A stretch of DNA of 64,000 bases from Hemicordylus capensis (GCF_027244095.1 NC_069658.1:47417001-47481000); one strand, 5' to 3'. Counted from the stretch's first letter, positions 22,985 through 35,159 are shown. Made by a program: numbers and translations. Notes: generated by a model from the letters alone, not told the origin.

Positions 22985-23455
22985 CTAGTATTTTTAAACC
23001 CGTTAAATAACGGGCGCTAGTAGGGGTGGGCCGGACCCGCTGTCGCCGCCTCTGGCCTTCGTGCGGGCTGGGCGGAGAGTTCCGCCACCGCCTCCCAGAA
23101 TGCCGCCTGCTGCTGCCTCTGGCCTCCCGGCCGGGCAGAAAGCTCCACCGCCACCCAGAATGCCACCCGCCGCCGCCGTTTTTCCCCTCCCCGCGGACGG
23201 TCCGGACCCGCGCCGCCTCTGCTCTCCTCGGGGCCGGGCCCGAACCGCCATTGCCGCCTCTGCCCTCCCCGTGGCCGGCCCGGACCCGCCGCTGCCGCAT
23301 CTGGCCTCCCAGCGGCTGGGCCGACCAACCGGCCAACATGGCCACCTGGTGCCGGCGGTCGTGTCTCCCTCAGCGTGTTCTGGGCATGCGCTGCGCACAT
23401 GCCCAGAACAGCCGAGGGAGACACGGACGCACGGCAAGCACTTTATTATATAGGA
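22985..23455 (-). mobile_element. Non-autonomous Helitron, full length (471 bp)
   Basis: On the minus strand it starts TCCTATATAATAAAGTGC after host A and ends CCCGTTATTTAACGGG, ten bases and CTAG before host T. A 5'-proximal hairpin reads TGTTCTGGGCATG/CATGCCCAGAACA. It interrupts the ATP2B pseudogene inside a GA|T codon: the flanks read ...PEWDDED and DIIKDLTC... with nothing lost or duplicated. Confidence 0.92.
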
Positions 23456-24099
23456 TCCTCATCGTCCCACTCTGGTTCTGCATCACTGGCTGGGAAATCT
23501 TTGAAAACTAGACATAAGGTTTGGAGGCCCTTGGCATTCACATTTGTCATTGTGAGGTCATAGTCGTCTTCTGCAAAAGGCACAGGTTGCCCTGCATCAT
23601 TCAGTCTGCAGCAGCACTTTTGGAGGACCATTTCAGATGCAGCTTTGGTGAACACTTAATAACAATTATCATTTTCCAAAACTGTGTTCATAGATTTACT
23701 GTCATAATTGAAGGTGTATACTTTATACAGATGCTCTTTGGGTATCTTCATTCTTGAGCCTGATAATCCTGTTTTAATTCTAGAAGAAAGCCCAATAAAG
23801 CATATTTGGTTTTATTGCAAATTTGGTGGGGCAAATCCCCCTTTTCAGGACTCACTCTTTTAGAAGTATATGCACATTTAGTAGCAATACCTTTACACAG
23901 ATAATCCAAAGTAGTTGGATGAATTAAATTAAGTTCAGGAATCACTTTATGATGTCTGTTACCAATGAACATTTGGACTACTGTCATTCTGTTCATGGTT
24001 ACGGTTCCTGTTTTAGTTGAGCAAATTGTTGTTGTATTACCTGTAGTTTCACAGCAACCCAAATGCCTAAGTTATTAAGGTCATTCTCATGACCATTTT

Positions 24100-24545
24100 T
24101 GGTGTACAGGGGGAGGGCAAGAGTGAGCTTACTTCCCCACAGACAGTTATGATCCACGTGTGGGACATGCAGCTCCCATGTCCACACGACCCACATTGCT
24201 CCCACTATGCAGCTCCCGTGTCCACATGACTCACATTGCTCCAGAGTTCTGGAGGCTGGGAAAATGTAGTCCAGCCTCCAGATATCACTAAATGTGAAAT
24301 GCCAGGATTGGGGCTGACCCCAGCACTGCCTCCCTGGGTAGCCCAGGATTTTCACCCAGCCTTTTACCTGGTTTAAAGGGTGTGAGTGTGCCCTTTTTCC
24401 CAGGTAAAGGTCTGAGTAAAAATCCCGGGCTACTGGGAGGCAGCGCCAGGATCGGCCTCGATCCTGGCACTTCGCATGAGCAGCCCTACCCAGCTAGGAC
24501 TGCCCAAGCCTGGGTAGGGCTGCTCGTTTGAACAGCCTTGTTAGA
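24100..24545. mobile_element. Foldback-type insertion in the ATP2B pseudogene
   Basis: Sequence foreign to PMCA splits the pseudogene between 'LAYS...' and '...NNLRHLGCCETTGN'. Its right half has inverted words ('ttttacctggtttaaaggg' / 'ccctttttcccaggtaaagg', and 'gcagccctacccagctagg' / 'cctgggtagggctgctc'). It shares these with 13212-13640. A ~44-bp unit with 'tgcagctccc' is duplicated in tandem at about 24167-24243. Confidence 0.6.
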
Positions 24546-25880
24546 TTTCATTATTTGTTTCAGAGTAAGCAAGTAAGATGGTGACTGCCAGTGGAAGACC
24601 CTCGGGCACTGCAACAACCAAAATTGTAACTCCAATAATAAAGTACTTCATGCCATATCGTACCTATAGTGTTGTGCGTTCCTTAGTCCAAACATGCTTA
24701 TGAACTGCAAAATTTGTAATTAAAAATTGGCTATAACAATTGTGGGTATAGACCCACATATAACAATGTGGGTGGTTCTATAACAATTGTGGGTGGTTCC
24801 AGCCCTTCTTTGCCAATCTGAACTGCTAAATTTTGCTTGTAGAACTGATTTTTCCCTTTTGTTTGGTTTTCTTTTTTCTTCTTTATTTGTTTTGATTTCT
24901 GCATCTTCATCCTCCTTTTCTATATCTACAGAGTCTAGATTATTTACTGCCTCATAAGACTCCTTTGTCTTTTTAAGGTTTTTCGTCTTTGTCTTTTGTT
25001 TTCTCACAGGTCCCCTCAACTCCAAGTAAACTAAGGATAATTCCTGTTTGTGAATTTACACCTACAGCTGTAATAACCATTTTGCCAGAGCCTTTCATCA
25101 CGAGTACCTGAAAGCCACATGGAATATGCTGTGAAAGAATTCTGGACATGATCTGATTCACCTGTGAGGGAACTCATCAATTTTCAGAACTTGTCCTTGG
25201 AGAAGCAAACCATCAGCTGGTATAAGGTCACCATATTTGGTCTGTGCAACATCCCCAACCACCAAGTCGGCTACTGGCACTTGGATTACTGCCCCTTGCC
25301 AGATGACAGTAAACTTCTGTTCACTTTCAGGGCAATGTCACAACCCATGAAATTGTTTTTCTTTACTTCTGTCATTGAAAGCTATTACCAGCACCACACA
25401 AACAAGAGTATTTCACAACCTGGAATCCAATCCACCACATCCCCTAGAGTCAGTTGTGTGGCATGCTGCATTGCTTCCTCCTGGTGGCCTGTAAAAAGGA
25501 AGACCTAGTGATATGATGGCTGTTACTCCTAAGAAGCATAATGTTGCATCCTACAGTGCTTCCTGTACCAATTCAGGAATATTATAGGTTTTTAAGAGGG
25601 GTCTATAGTTTCTCTCTCTTCCAAATACAGTTTTCCTTCTGTCTAATTCTGATGAGATACCTCCTATTCCATCTGTGGGAGAGTTTTTCAGCCGTTAGGT
25701 TTTTCAGCCATTTGATTGATGTCACCATAGCTTCCCTGTATTTTCTTTACTGCATCTGTTCTTCGTAACTCCATTAAATTTCTTAGCTCTGAGACAGTGA
25801 TAGTGAAATCTTTTGCCACAATGTGAACTCGAGTCAACATTATCCTGACCTCCTGTAATTTACAATGACAATCCAGAACC

Positions 25881-27445
25881 ATTTAATTGGACTAAAAACA
25901 GAAGCTTACAAGTACTCTTGCCTATATTTACTAATATAAAGCTACTTCTTTCAATATTTTCAATTAAAAAAGAAAATGTGGATCTACAACAAATGAAATC
26001 AAGAGTTTCACCTTCCGTGAGTAATACCTTCCTTTTTGACTGAGAAAGAGACCCTTTTTCCTCTCTCTGTAATAGACCCAGCAGCAAAGAGCCATAGATT
26101 GCTATGAGACCTGTGGTGAGGGTCAAACTAGATGTGATATAGGAGATCTGTGATCAGGACCTGCTGCAATTTTTTAAAGTAGCTGCTGAAGTGAACATTG
26201 GACTGGAGCTTTGGAACTGAAGGATTTGTGGGGTAGGGGTGGAATTATCCCTTTCCCCAATACTATCTTTAGACTGGGAAAATGGCATGGAGGAAGAGGG
26301 TTGTTTCCCCTTGTCTAGTACTGCAGCCCCAATCTGGACCACCCTACAGCTGCTTTTAGTTCAAAACAAAACAAAACAAAACAAAACAAAACACAAGCAG
26401 GACATCCAGGCAGGGATCTCCTGCTGCAGAGGCAGCTAACCTCAGGCTCTCCAGCTTATCATTCCCGGCCACAAGAAACTGCAGCTGGGGCTGATAGGGG
26501 TTGCAGTCCAACAGTGGCTGGAGAGGTTCAAGATGGCCATCCTTACTTGCTGCCTCATTTAGTTTTGCACTTAGGCAAGTCACGCTTTCTGTCGCATCCT
26601 CCCCATCTGCAATATTGGGATAACACTGACCCAATATGTCACAGGTTTGACATATGGGTCTGTCCCAAAACATTACAGGCTTGTTGAAAGTATAACAACA
26701 TGATCATGAATATGAAACAGGGTGGATAAATGCCAATTTATTTTTTTACAAAGGAATGAAAAATCCATTTTAAAATTCCACTAAGAATCTTTAATAAAAT
26801 ATCAGCTGACATGATGCACAATGCAATGCTGGCATTACCCATCAGATGGAGCTGCTGCACATGTGATAGACAACCCTGGCAATTTTGCACAAGCAGGCAG
26901 TTGCAGGTCTACTGAAAACTGTAGTTGTGCAGTGATACTTCTATTGTTTCCAGAAGTATGCATGTGCGCAGCAGTGCCAGCTGATGGGCAAAGACTGTGT
27001 TGCATTGCGTATCATGTTGGCCAGCTTAGTTTAAAATATAATCTGAATTTAATATAAATGAACATGTGCAAGTCTACGTCTTAAAATAGAATTGTAACCA
27101 TCTAGAAAACAAATTGTGTTCAAGGCTGCTTTTCTGCATTTAAAAAAATGGTGGGGGGAATATTGGGTTTTGGAGATCAAGCATGTAAATGACAGAAAAT
27201 GTAATTTACTGTATTGCATTTATCATTGCAGGTTTTCTACTGAATCCACTCATCACTGTGCTCCTCCTAATGGAGGAGTGATATAGACTTATTCATGGAG
27301 CCCATATGAGTGATCTTGTACTTTTATTTTATGCCCTCCAATGACCTGAGCTCTGCAATATTTTAAGTTCTTAAATTCTGAATAAAAACTATGCCCTGCC
27401 TTACATCTGGTTCTGCTGTGCAGGGCCGTCCTTGGGGGTGTGGGG
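25881..27445. other. Intergenic; MITE scrap near 26490
   Basis: A fragment 'gttgcagtccaacagtggct' at about 26500 belongs to the ACTACAACTCCC MITE family. A (AAAAC)n run is at 26363-26394. No gene was found. Confidence 0.4.
26363..26394. repeat. (AAAAC)n microsatellite
   Basis: Six or so perfect AAAAC units. Confidence 0.95.
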
Positions 27446-27820
27446 TAGGGATATGTACAGAACAGGTTTGGAGGCCCTTTATGGGCCTCCAAACCAGTTT
27501 GAAGAACTGGTGGTTCCGCCAGTTCAAAGATGGCAGGGGTGCCACTTTAAGAGTGGGGGAGGGTGCACTTACCCCTCCTGCCACTTTTCTCCTGCTGGCA
27601 TCCTTCAGTAAGACAGCTAATCGGGGCAGCAGCGTACCTTCTGGCCATATCTGGCCAACAGGGTGGCAGGGAGGTATGCTGCCACCCTAATCAGCTGTTT
27701 TACTGAAGGATGCCGGTGGGGGAGGGGGCGGCAGGAGGGATAAATGCACCCTCCCCCACTCTTAAAGCATCACCCCCATCACCTTTGAACTGCCCCACCA
27801 CGGTTCCGTGCACATCCCTA
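27446..27820. mobile_element. hAT foldback element, family TAGGGATGTGCAC (375 bp)
   Basis: TAGGGATATGTAC...GTGCACATCCCTA with perfect 8-bp duplication GTGTGGGG (27438-27445, 27821-27828). Paired arms contain 'ggtggcagggaggtatgctg' and 'cagtaagacagct'. It sits inside what may be an older hAT relic starting CAGGGCCGTCC at 27421. Confidence 0.9.
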
Positions 27821-27828
27821 GTGTGGGG

Positions 27829-29359
27829 CTGGGGGCGAACCAGAATGTGTGGGGCCTCCTTAACATTTCTTATGATTACAGACATAGGTGAAACTGGGGG
27901 GGCAGCCAGGGCACATGCCCTAGGTACCACTGGGTGGGGTGCCAGTGCTATGCTGCCCCGACCCCCTCCCAAATTCACAGATTTTTTTAATTTAAAAAAA
28001 ATTGTTTAGCCTGTAGCCCCTTCGGGGGGCTTCCTAAAGGCCAGTGGGGTGAGGGTTGCAAAGGTTCCCCCTCTCCCCACCACCCTCTTAGAACACCGCC
28101 GCAGCCCATCCCGGGCTGATTTTCAGGCCTGTTCAAGCCTACAAAGATCAGTGCGGTGACCATTTTGGAGGTTAGCACACATGCTCAAAAGGCCTCTCTC
28201 TGTGAGGTCTGATAAGCCATAGGATCTCATAGGGACCATTTGAGCATGTGCGGTGGCAATTTTTTTAAATAAAAAAGGCTGATGAAAACAAAAATGGCCA
28301 CCACAAATGCTCAAATGGCCTCTGTGAGACCCAAGTCTAGATTTTTCCATGATCTATTGAATCAGAAGAATGCAAAGTTGTTGGCAAGGGACATGAGCAT
28401 TTAAAAAACAGAAATAAATTGCACAAAAGTAAGTGGACAAAACATCCCTTAAAAAGACAATATTGGTTTAATATCTTGTAAGCTGGCAAAACTGAAGTGG
28501 GGCGGGGGAGAGGCAAGGAATAAAATGGAAATATTCACTCACATGCTGTTTAATTCTCTATACTCTATCTTTATCTGCATATTTGTCAAGCAATCTGATT
28601 ATAAGGTTTGTGGGATTTCAAACTTGGAAAGTGCCTGCCTTTAATTTGTGTGGTGCTTTAAAAATAAAAACCTGTTGTAAGAACTCACACTCAGAAATGT
28701 TGCATTTGCAATGTATTGCCATCCCTGTGTTGTGCAGTCTTACCATACTGAGAAATGGCTTGTCTTTTGAAATAAGTGGTTAACGTGCTGCAAATTATTC
28801 CCTTCAATTTAGCTGAGTTGTACTTGGGTTTTTATTGCCTGTGTGCATCCCAAGTAGATTTGCTCAAGTTTCCTTGCCTTCTAAAAAAGTTATATTTTAG
28901 AATGTCTTTTTAAAAAAATCAGTGCAACTCCCTTTTTACTTTGAACACAATTGTTTTTAAAAGACACATTGAATAGTCATGCTGTGATAAAATAGACATA
29001 AAGTTTACTGTCCAGTCTGCCTGTTGCTGTATTGAACAAGGGAGGTGTAACTTATCCAAGGCACCATATTTGTGTGCCTATGGTTCATTTATGGCAGAGC
29101 TCACTTTTGAAAGGGTTGTAATGCTATGAAGGTGGCTGGTGTCCTCCATCCAATACACACTATCACAGGCCATATGCTCTTAGTACCTTAGTATCTGTCA
29201 CAGCGATAGATAGGAAATGGAATATGTGTGCAATAGAATTGGGTTTTTTGTTTTGTTTTTATCTTTAGACCCAGGAACTTGAGGGCATGGGGCAGAGGCA
29301 ACCTTTTACCAAACCTTTGCAGTATGGCAGAGACAGGAAATTGGTAGATTATTATTATA

Positions 29360-29362
<3 letters not shown>
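27829..29362. other. Intergenic, one loose inverted repeat
   Basis: At about 28140-28335 'ggtgaccattttgga...' and 'atggccaccacaaatgctca' pair in a loose inverted repeat recalling the interior of the 48.3-kb foldback element. Otherwise nothing is supported. Confidence 0.4.

Positions 29363-29448
<86 letters not shown>
29363..29448. repeat. (CT)n(CA)n compound microsatellite
   Basis: About 54 bp of CT followed by about 32 bp of CA. Confidence 0.98.
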
Positions 29449-29449
<1 letters not shown>

Positions 29450-29927
29450 TTTTCTGATTCAAATATCACACTGTTTTGCTGTTCTGTGGTTAGTTGCAAC
29501 TTCCACCTTCTTCCTGATGAGGCTGCTGGATCCAAGCCTATTGTAAGCTGCTGGATAATTTCAGATTGTTTGGGGCCCCTAGGATTTCCCATTTCAACCA
29601 TATCCCTTTAAGGCAAAGGCTGTAGACAGAAAAAACCCATCCCTGAATTTCTTGGAGGCAGCAACCTGTAGGGAGGTGTGCTAAGGTGGCAGTGCATTTG
29701 CTAAAGAGAGTTTTCACAGCTTAGCTCAATGGAGGCATGCCCAGCACATGGATGTTCTGCGTTTCCTTGGGAAGGCGACTGGCACATATGTGCCACATGT
29801 GTGGTTGTATGTGTGTATGCACATGTGTGTTGCTTACAACACGTTTCTCCTGAAAGTGTCTGAACTTGTATTTTTGAGCTGATATTATGGTAAGGTTGTC
29901 TGAAAGATGAGTGTCAGATGTTTGGAC

Positions 29928-29983
29928 AGGGGCGCAATTTCAGTGCTTGCCCTAGGCGCTATTTTCTCTAGATACGCCCCTGA
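29928..29983. repeat. Short hAT-like MITE remnant
   Basis: CAGGGGCGCAAT...ATACGCCCCTG gives short inverted ends of hAT type. The flanks do not form an 8-bp duplication. Confidence 0.35.
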
Positions 29984-30379
29984 TTACAGAATCACACTGA
30001 CTGATGACATACTGTGTCAATAGCATGAGTGAGCGAGTGAGTTTGTTTTAAGACTAAGCTCCTTTGGAGCAGAGAATCATTTTCTTATGCCTTTTGTTCT
30101 GTAAGCCACTTTGAGACTTTTACAGGACCATTTGTACAAGTGCATACAACTTGCTAAGAGCCATCTCATTCCTATCAGAAGAAATCTAGTAAGCCTTTAA
30201 TTTGTAGCAAGCCTACAAATAAAGATGTAGGTAGGAACACTCATGCCATGCTACCGTTTAAATTTTTCCTTAAGAAGTTTAATGATAATTTCCTCCTGGA
30301 ATTAAACGGGCAGAACGTTACAAAAAGGTCTGGAGCGGAAGAACTTAAAGAATGCTGGCAGTGTTAAATTTGCAACTTA

Positions 30380-30580
30380 GACCCAGTGTGGTGTAGCTGA
30401 GTACTGGAGTAGGCTGGGGAGACCCAAGTTCAAATCCCCATTCAGATATGAAACTTAGTGGGTAACTCTGGCCCAACCACTTATCTCTCAGTGTTACCTA
30501 CCTCACAGGGTTGTTGTGAGAATAAAGATAACCTGAATCTACTCTGGGCTCCTTGGAGGAAGAGCAGGATCTAAATGAAT
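30380..30580 (+). mobile_element. tRNA-headed squamate SINE
   Basis: Head 'cccagtgtggtgtagctgag', B box 'aagttcaaatcccc', body 'cctcacagggttgttgtgag' and tail 'ccttggaggaagagcagga'. Same family as 1588-1815. Confidence 0.8.
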
Positions 30581-31204
30581 GGCTGTGGGGCTTTCTTCCA
30601 AGTAAACATGCCTGTTAGGATTGCACTGACAGAAAGGAGTAGAGGATGGGGAGGACCATGCCTGAGACCAACATATTCCAAGTCATCATCCCCCCTCCCC
30701 TGCCCACCCCACAAATTAAGGACAATTGAGCAAGCTGCAAGTGGGAGGAGGAGGGGGACAGGGTGCAGGAGAGAAGAAATATCCAAGGGATTTTTAAAAA
30801 AACCAAGTAAATAAGGAAACACAGCTCTGCTTCTTCGCTGGACTGATGATCTCTCTGATGCATTGACTCCCTGTGCTTCTCAACTTAGCTCTGGCTCCTA
30901 TTTTGCTGCATCTCTCTCCTGCAATACGAAGCTAATCTCACGAACAGTGTGAAAGGAAGTTTGTTGGTTCCTAGAAAACTCTTTCCCGAAACAACCCGGA
31001 CTGAGGAGGGAGAGAATTTATACAAAAGTAGTAGGGCTGGGGAGCCCACAACAAAACAAAGCAAGGGTTAGCGAGCCCCCCACCTTACCCTTCCTGCCGG
31101 CTGGGGCTTCAGCCTTCATCCAAGCTGCTTGCTGCCCTGAGGCTTTGGAGGGAAGGCAGTGTGGGGTTGGTTAAGGGTAAGTGAGAAAAGGAGGCATTTT
31201 GAAC
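30581..31204. other. Intergenic, nothing recognised
   Basis: Purine-rich patches but no supported gene or element. Confidence 0.35.
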
Positions 31205-31275
31205 CACATGGCTCTGTGGTAGCCAGGAGTCAACACTGACTTGACGACACAATCTTTCCTTTCCTTTCCTTCTCA
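31205..31275 (+). repeat. LINE/SINE tail repeat, then (CTTTC)n
   Basis: 'tggtagccaggagtcaacac' with 'cttgacgacac' matches the ends of the 5.7- and 8.7-kb repeats, followed by a TTTCC run. Confidence 0.6.
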
Positions 31276-31311
31276 CTGGTATTGGTTTACTAAGTTGATG
31301 TTTATATAAAA

Positions 31312-31805
31312 CTAGTTATTTTAGGCCCGTTAAATTAACGGGCGCTAGGAGAGTTGTGCGCTGCGGGCCCCCCGACGCCATTCCCCCTCCCGCCGCCTCC
31401 AGCCTCCATGCCGCAGCCGGTCTCCCCGGCTGGGCAAGGGCCTCCCGCCACCGCCGGCCTTCCCTTTCCGGGCCGGCCACCGCCGCCTGTGGACTCCCTG
31501 GCTGGGCCGGGCCCACCGCCGCCTCTGTCCCCCCGCGACCCAGTCTCCAGCCGGGCCGCCGCCATCCTCCACGGCCAGGCCGGGCCCTTCGCCGTTGGCC
31601 TCCGTGCCGCTGCCGGTCTCCCCGGCCGGGCCAGGGCCGCCCGCCACCGCCGGCCTCCCCTTACCGGCTTCCCCCGCCTCCTCCTCACCCCGTCTGGCGG
31701 CCGCGGCGGCCGCAGCTCTGCCACGGCCACCATGGGCCCCAATCGCCGCCGCCATCACCCCCCATCACAGCCGCCGCCGCCGCCATCGGGCCCTGTCAGC
31801 CCTGT
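31312..31805 (-). mobile_element. Helitron 3' portion, 5' end not found
   Basis: The minus strand ends with GCCCGTTAA/TTAACGGGC hairpin, nine bases and CTAG before a host T, as in the two complete Helitrons. The CpG-rich interior runs to about 31805, where it meets the LINE reverse-transcriptase frame. The TCCTATATAATAAA-type start is absent at that junction, so the 5' end is lost or lies beyond captured sequence. Confidence 0.75.
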
Positions 31806-34694
31806 TATTTGTCAGCATTTAATTCTGAGCCTGAGATCTTGCCATATTCCCAGAAGAGGTCTTGTATTACAGAGATTTCATTTTCATCCGATAACAATAA
31901 TGTAACATCATCGGCATGAGCTACAAATTTTACCCTAAACTCAGAATGCGGTTCTGAGTGGACAGGTGGTTCGGCTATCCCATCACTCTCCCTCCTCCTC
32001 CCTCCTGGGAAGATCTTGCGGGGCGGAGGGATAGAGACTGAGAGTCCTTGCAGATGAGGTTCTCTCTGAATCCTGATCAGGATCGGATCCAGGGCAAAAA
32101 CATAAAGTAATGGGCTCAGTGGGCATCCTTGGCGGACACCCGAATGCAAAGTGATCGGGTCACCCCGCCATCCATTAATCTGCGGTGTCACCTTTGCATT
32201 CGCATAGAGCAGCTGTATACAAGTAACGAAGAGGGGTGGAATACCTTTAGCTTTCAACGATGTCCACAGGTACTTGTGGTTCACTTTGTCAAATGCCTTA
32301 ACTTGATCCAGTAAGAGGAGGTGACCTTTCCAACTTTCATTCTGTATAGAGTAAAAAAGTTCTTTCAGCAGACACAATGAGTCTGTCATCTTTCTCCCCA
32401 AGATGGCACTTGTCTGCAAGCTGTGGACCAATTTAGGGGCCACTTTCGCCAATCTATTATTTAGGATTTTGGCAAAGATTCTGTAATCGATATTTGTGAG
32501 GGTTATCGGTCTCCAGTTTTGTGGCAAAGTGGTGTCACCTTTCTTGGGGGGGGGAATTAAAAGGCCATCCCCAAAAGACCTATTTAAATGCCTATTGTCT
32601 AGGACAAAATTAAATAATTTTACTAAGACGTAGTAGCTGGTCTGCGTAAAACTTATAGAAAGGCCATGTCAGACCGTCAGGCCCTGGGGCCGATGTGTTC
32701 TTTCCCGCTGAGATAACTGCTCTGACCTCTTCTATCGTTACAGGATGGGTCAAAGAGCTTTTTTCCCCCCTCAGTGAGGGAATAGCCAAGACCATATTCA
32801 TTCAGACTGCAGAACCTATCTAGATAAGATTGAATGTCCTTTACAGAAATATCCTTCAATGCATACAAGTTTGTATAAAACTGGGCCATGATCTGTAACA
32901 TATCGTGGGGGTCAGCCGTTAGTGGGCTACTTCCATCCGATTGCAGGCCTTGGAATGTCAAACTAGATGTATGTATCTTGTCCTTTGCCCATTCCCCTTT
33001 TTCAACTACAGACCCTTTGAAGCGATACAGCTTATTTTCTAAACGCCTGTGCCGCAGCTCATTTTGAAATGTCCTGATTGTCTCTTTGTAGCGGTGGCAT
33101 GATTCCACGTCAAAGGCTTCTCCCCTGTTCATCTTATCAACAATCCTCAGATGTTGGGTGATCGCTTTCTGATAATTTTTGACCCCTATCTTATATGTTC
33201 GGCTGGTCACTACTAGGCTTGTGCCCGAAAGGTTTTGGAGGCCATTATGAAGGCTTCCGAAACGTTTTGGCACTGGGGGCGGTTTCGGCGCCGAAACGCC
33301 GACAGGGGTAGCACTTTAAGGGTGGGGGAGGGTGTACTCACCCCTCCCGCCGCATTTGCCCTGCTGGCATGCTGTTGATTTTAAGCCCCTCAGGGCGGCA
33401 GCATTCCTCCCTGCCGCCCCGTTTCCCCCGTCGGCCAGAAGTCACGAGCGTGTGTGCGCCCGTCATGTGAGCGCACGCGCGCTCGCGACTTCTGGCCACT
33501 TCCGGCCAACGGGGGAAACGGGGCGGCAGGGAGGAACACTGCCGCCCCGAGGGGCTTAAAATCAACAGTGCGCCGGCGGGGGAAATGCCTCAGGAGGGGT
33601 GAGTACACCCTCCCCCGCCCTTAAAGTGCTACCCCCGTCGGCACCAAAGATTTTCGTGCACATCCCTAGTCACTACCCTAGTATGGCAGCCCACCCTCTT
33701 TTTAAATGTCTCCCAGGCTCCCAAAAGATCATCTTCTGCCTCTAATAGCCGAGGGATCTGTTGCCTCAGTTCTGATAAAAGGACACCTTTGAGATATTCA
33801 TCACTTAAAATTTTGGGGTGTAATCGCCACAAGGGCTTACCATGTGGAATTACCTCAGAGAGATTACAAATAAATACCACAGCCGCATGGTCTGACCATG
33901 GGGTAAGTACACCTGTAGACTTCAAAAGAAGGGGGAGCCCAGAGTCTATCTAGCCAGCTAGCTGATCTCGGGTGGTAATATGTAAATTTGACTCCAGATT
34001 CAAATTTATGTCTATACTGCAATTTAAAATTATCTTCGTGACGGATTGGGGAAAAATCAATATCATTATATACCCCCAAGGCCTTATCATCTAAACCCAG
34101 AGTCTCACTCAGAAAACGTTGGAGAGCTTTTTCCTCATTCGTTAGAGAAGGATTTGAGGGGGAGACTGGGAGGCTTTCCGAAAAGGCTTTCCTGTCACTC
34201 AGTTGGGCTCTGTTATTAAAATCCCTGGCGATCAGGAGGTGGCGCTTGGTGTCACATATATCTTTTAGTTTAGCCCAAAGAGCCTTCCTAAAGTGTGATT
34301 GTACCGGGGCATATATGGCGCAGAGTCTGAAGGCTCGGTCAAGCCTTTGAGTGGTTGCCGAGCTTGGGTCACCCCTGACAGTAAAATCTACATACATTAG
34401 TCTGCCCTGATCAATTTCCAATACCCTCTCAATTTTGAGATCAGGTCTGTCTTTGAACACTATCGCTACCCCTGTATTGCCGCTCCCATCGTACGACCAG
34501 AAGGATGGGCACACTGTCCATTGCTGTTGTGCTGAAAAGCGGTGGCTCTCATTTTCAAAATGGGTCTCTTGCAGAACATAGATGTGATAGTTCCATTTTG
34601 TTAAAAAGTGTAGGATCTCTTGCCTACGATTTGGTGACCTTAATCCATTAACATTCCATGTAAGTATATTATAGGAATTGGCCCGACAACCCAT
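31806..34694 (-). pseudogene. LINE ORF2: endonuclease and reverse transcriptase
   Basis: Starts near MGCRANSYNILTWNVNGL. APE-type endonuclease signatures follow: NVNGL, LQETHFEN, ARDFNN (usually GDFN) and SDHAAV. After the foldback insertion come a linker, APGPDGLTWPFY, and RT motifs LDQVKAFDKV (motif A), GVRQGCPLSP (motif B) and HADD in place of YADD (motif C). Frames shift between 33.2 and 32.5 kb, so it is inactive. Thumb, C-terminal region and 3' UTR are missing beyond ...SGSELNADK. The open pieces are long, suggesting moderate rather than great age. Confidence 0.88.
33214..33668. mobile_element. hAT foldback element, family TAGGGATGTGCAC (455 bp), in LINE ORF2
   Basis: TAGGCTTGTGCCCG...GTGCACATCCCTA with a perfect 8-bp duplication GTCACTAC (33206-33213, 33669-33676) inside the LINE endonuclease-RT linker. 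Arms pair around a core of 'gaagtcacgagcg' type words. It is younger than the LINE. Confidence 0.92.
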
Positions 34695-35159
34695 GATAGG
34701 AGGGTGTTATGTGTAAGGCAAGGACCTATTCAGACAAAGAGTCGTTGTTCACGTAGAAGCAAGGCAATAGAATGGTAGGCATTTGTTCCTCAGATCTCAG
34801 ATCGTGTCAAGTATTGTTCAAAGGGGCTTATTGGGTTAATTCAACCCTTACCTCCATGTCTTCCATGATAACAGTATTACCTCCTACCCCTTCCACGTTT
34901 ACTTCACGTAAAGTGTAGACGTACTTTGAGGCAGATGGGCCCCAAGGAGGGTTGGTAAGGGGGGGCGGTTTGGGGTTCAGAGATGAGAGGCAAGGCAGGG
35001 TGGTTTGGGATGAGAACAGACCCATTTTTGCTCCCAGGTTCCTGGGAGGTCTCTAAGGGATGTTCTTTTTCTACATTTTCGTCCCAGCTCTTTTTAGGAT
35101 CTGTCCCTTCTTCCACTAACATATTCTCTTCTGTCATGATACAATAATCAGTAACACAA

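Larger units (their letters stand above)
22545..25880 (-). pseudogene. Processed pseudogene of a plasma-membrane Ca2+-ATPase (ATP2B family)
   Basis: Intronless minus-strand homology runs from near the PMCA N-terminus (ITVSELRNLMELRRTDAVKKIQ) through '[17 protein letters not shown]', '[19 protein letters not shown]', '[14 protein letters not shown]' and the phosphorylation motif region (CSTKTGTVTMNRMTVVQ; normally DKTGT, here TKTGT, so the phosphorylated Asp is lost). It continues through '[12 protein letters not shown]' and '[20 protein letters not shown]', where homology ends. Several stops and frameshifts break it, and coding for the C-terminal half is missing. The lack of introns indicates a retrocopy. 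Features such as IILSLLGV hint at ATP2B4, others at ATP2B1; the paralogue is unresolved. A Helitron and a foldback element have landed in it. Confidence 0.9.

Noticed and set aside
22545-25880. Functional Ca2+-ATPase gene
   Set aside because: No introns, several stops and frameshifts, catalytic Asp lost and the C-terminal half absent.
31345-31919. Overlapping 130-187-codon frames on both strands
   Set aside because: Same cause: the GC-rich Helitron interior. No domain is visible.
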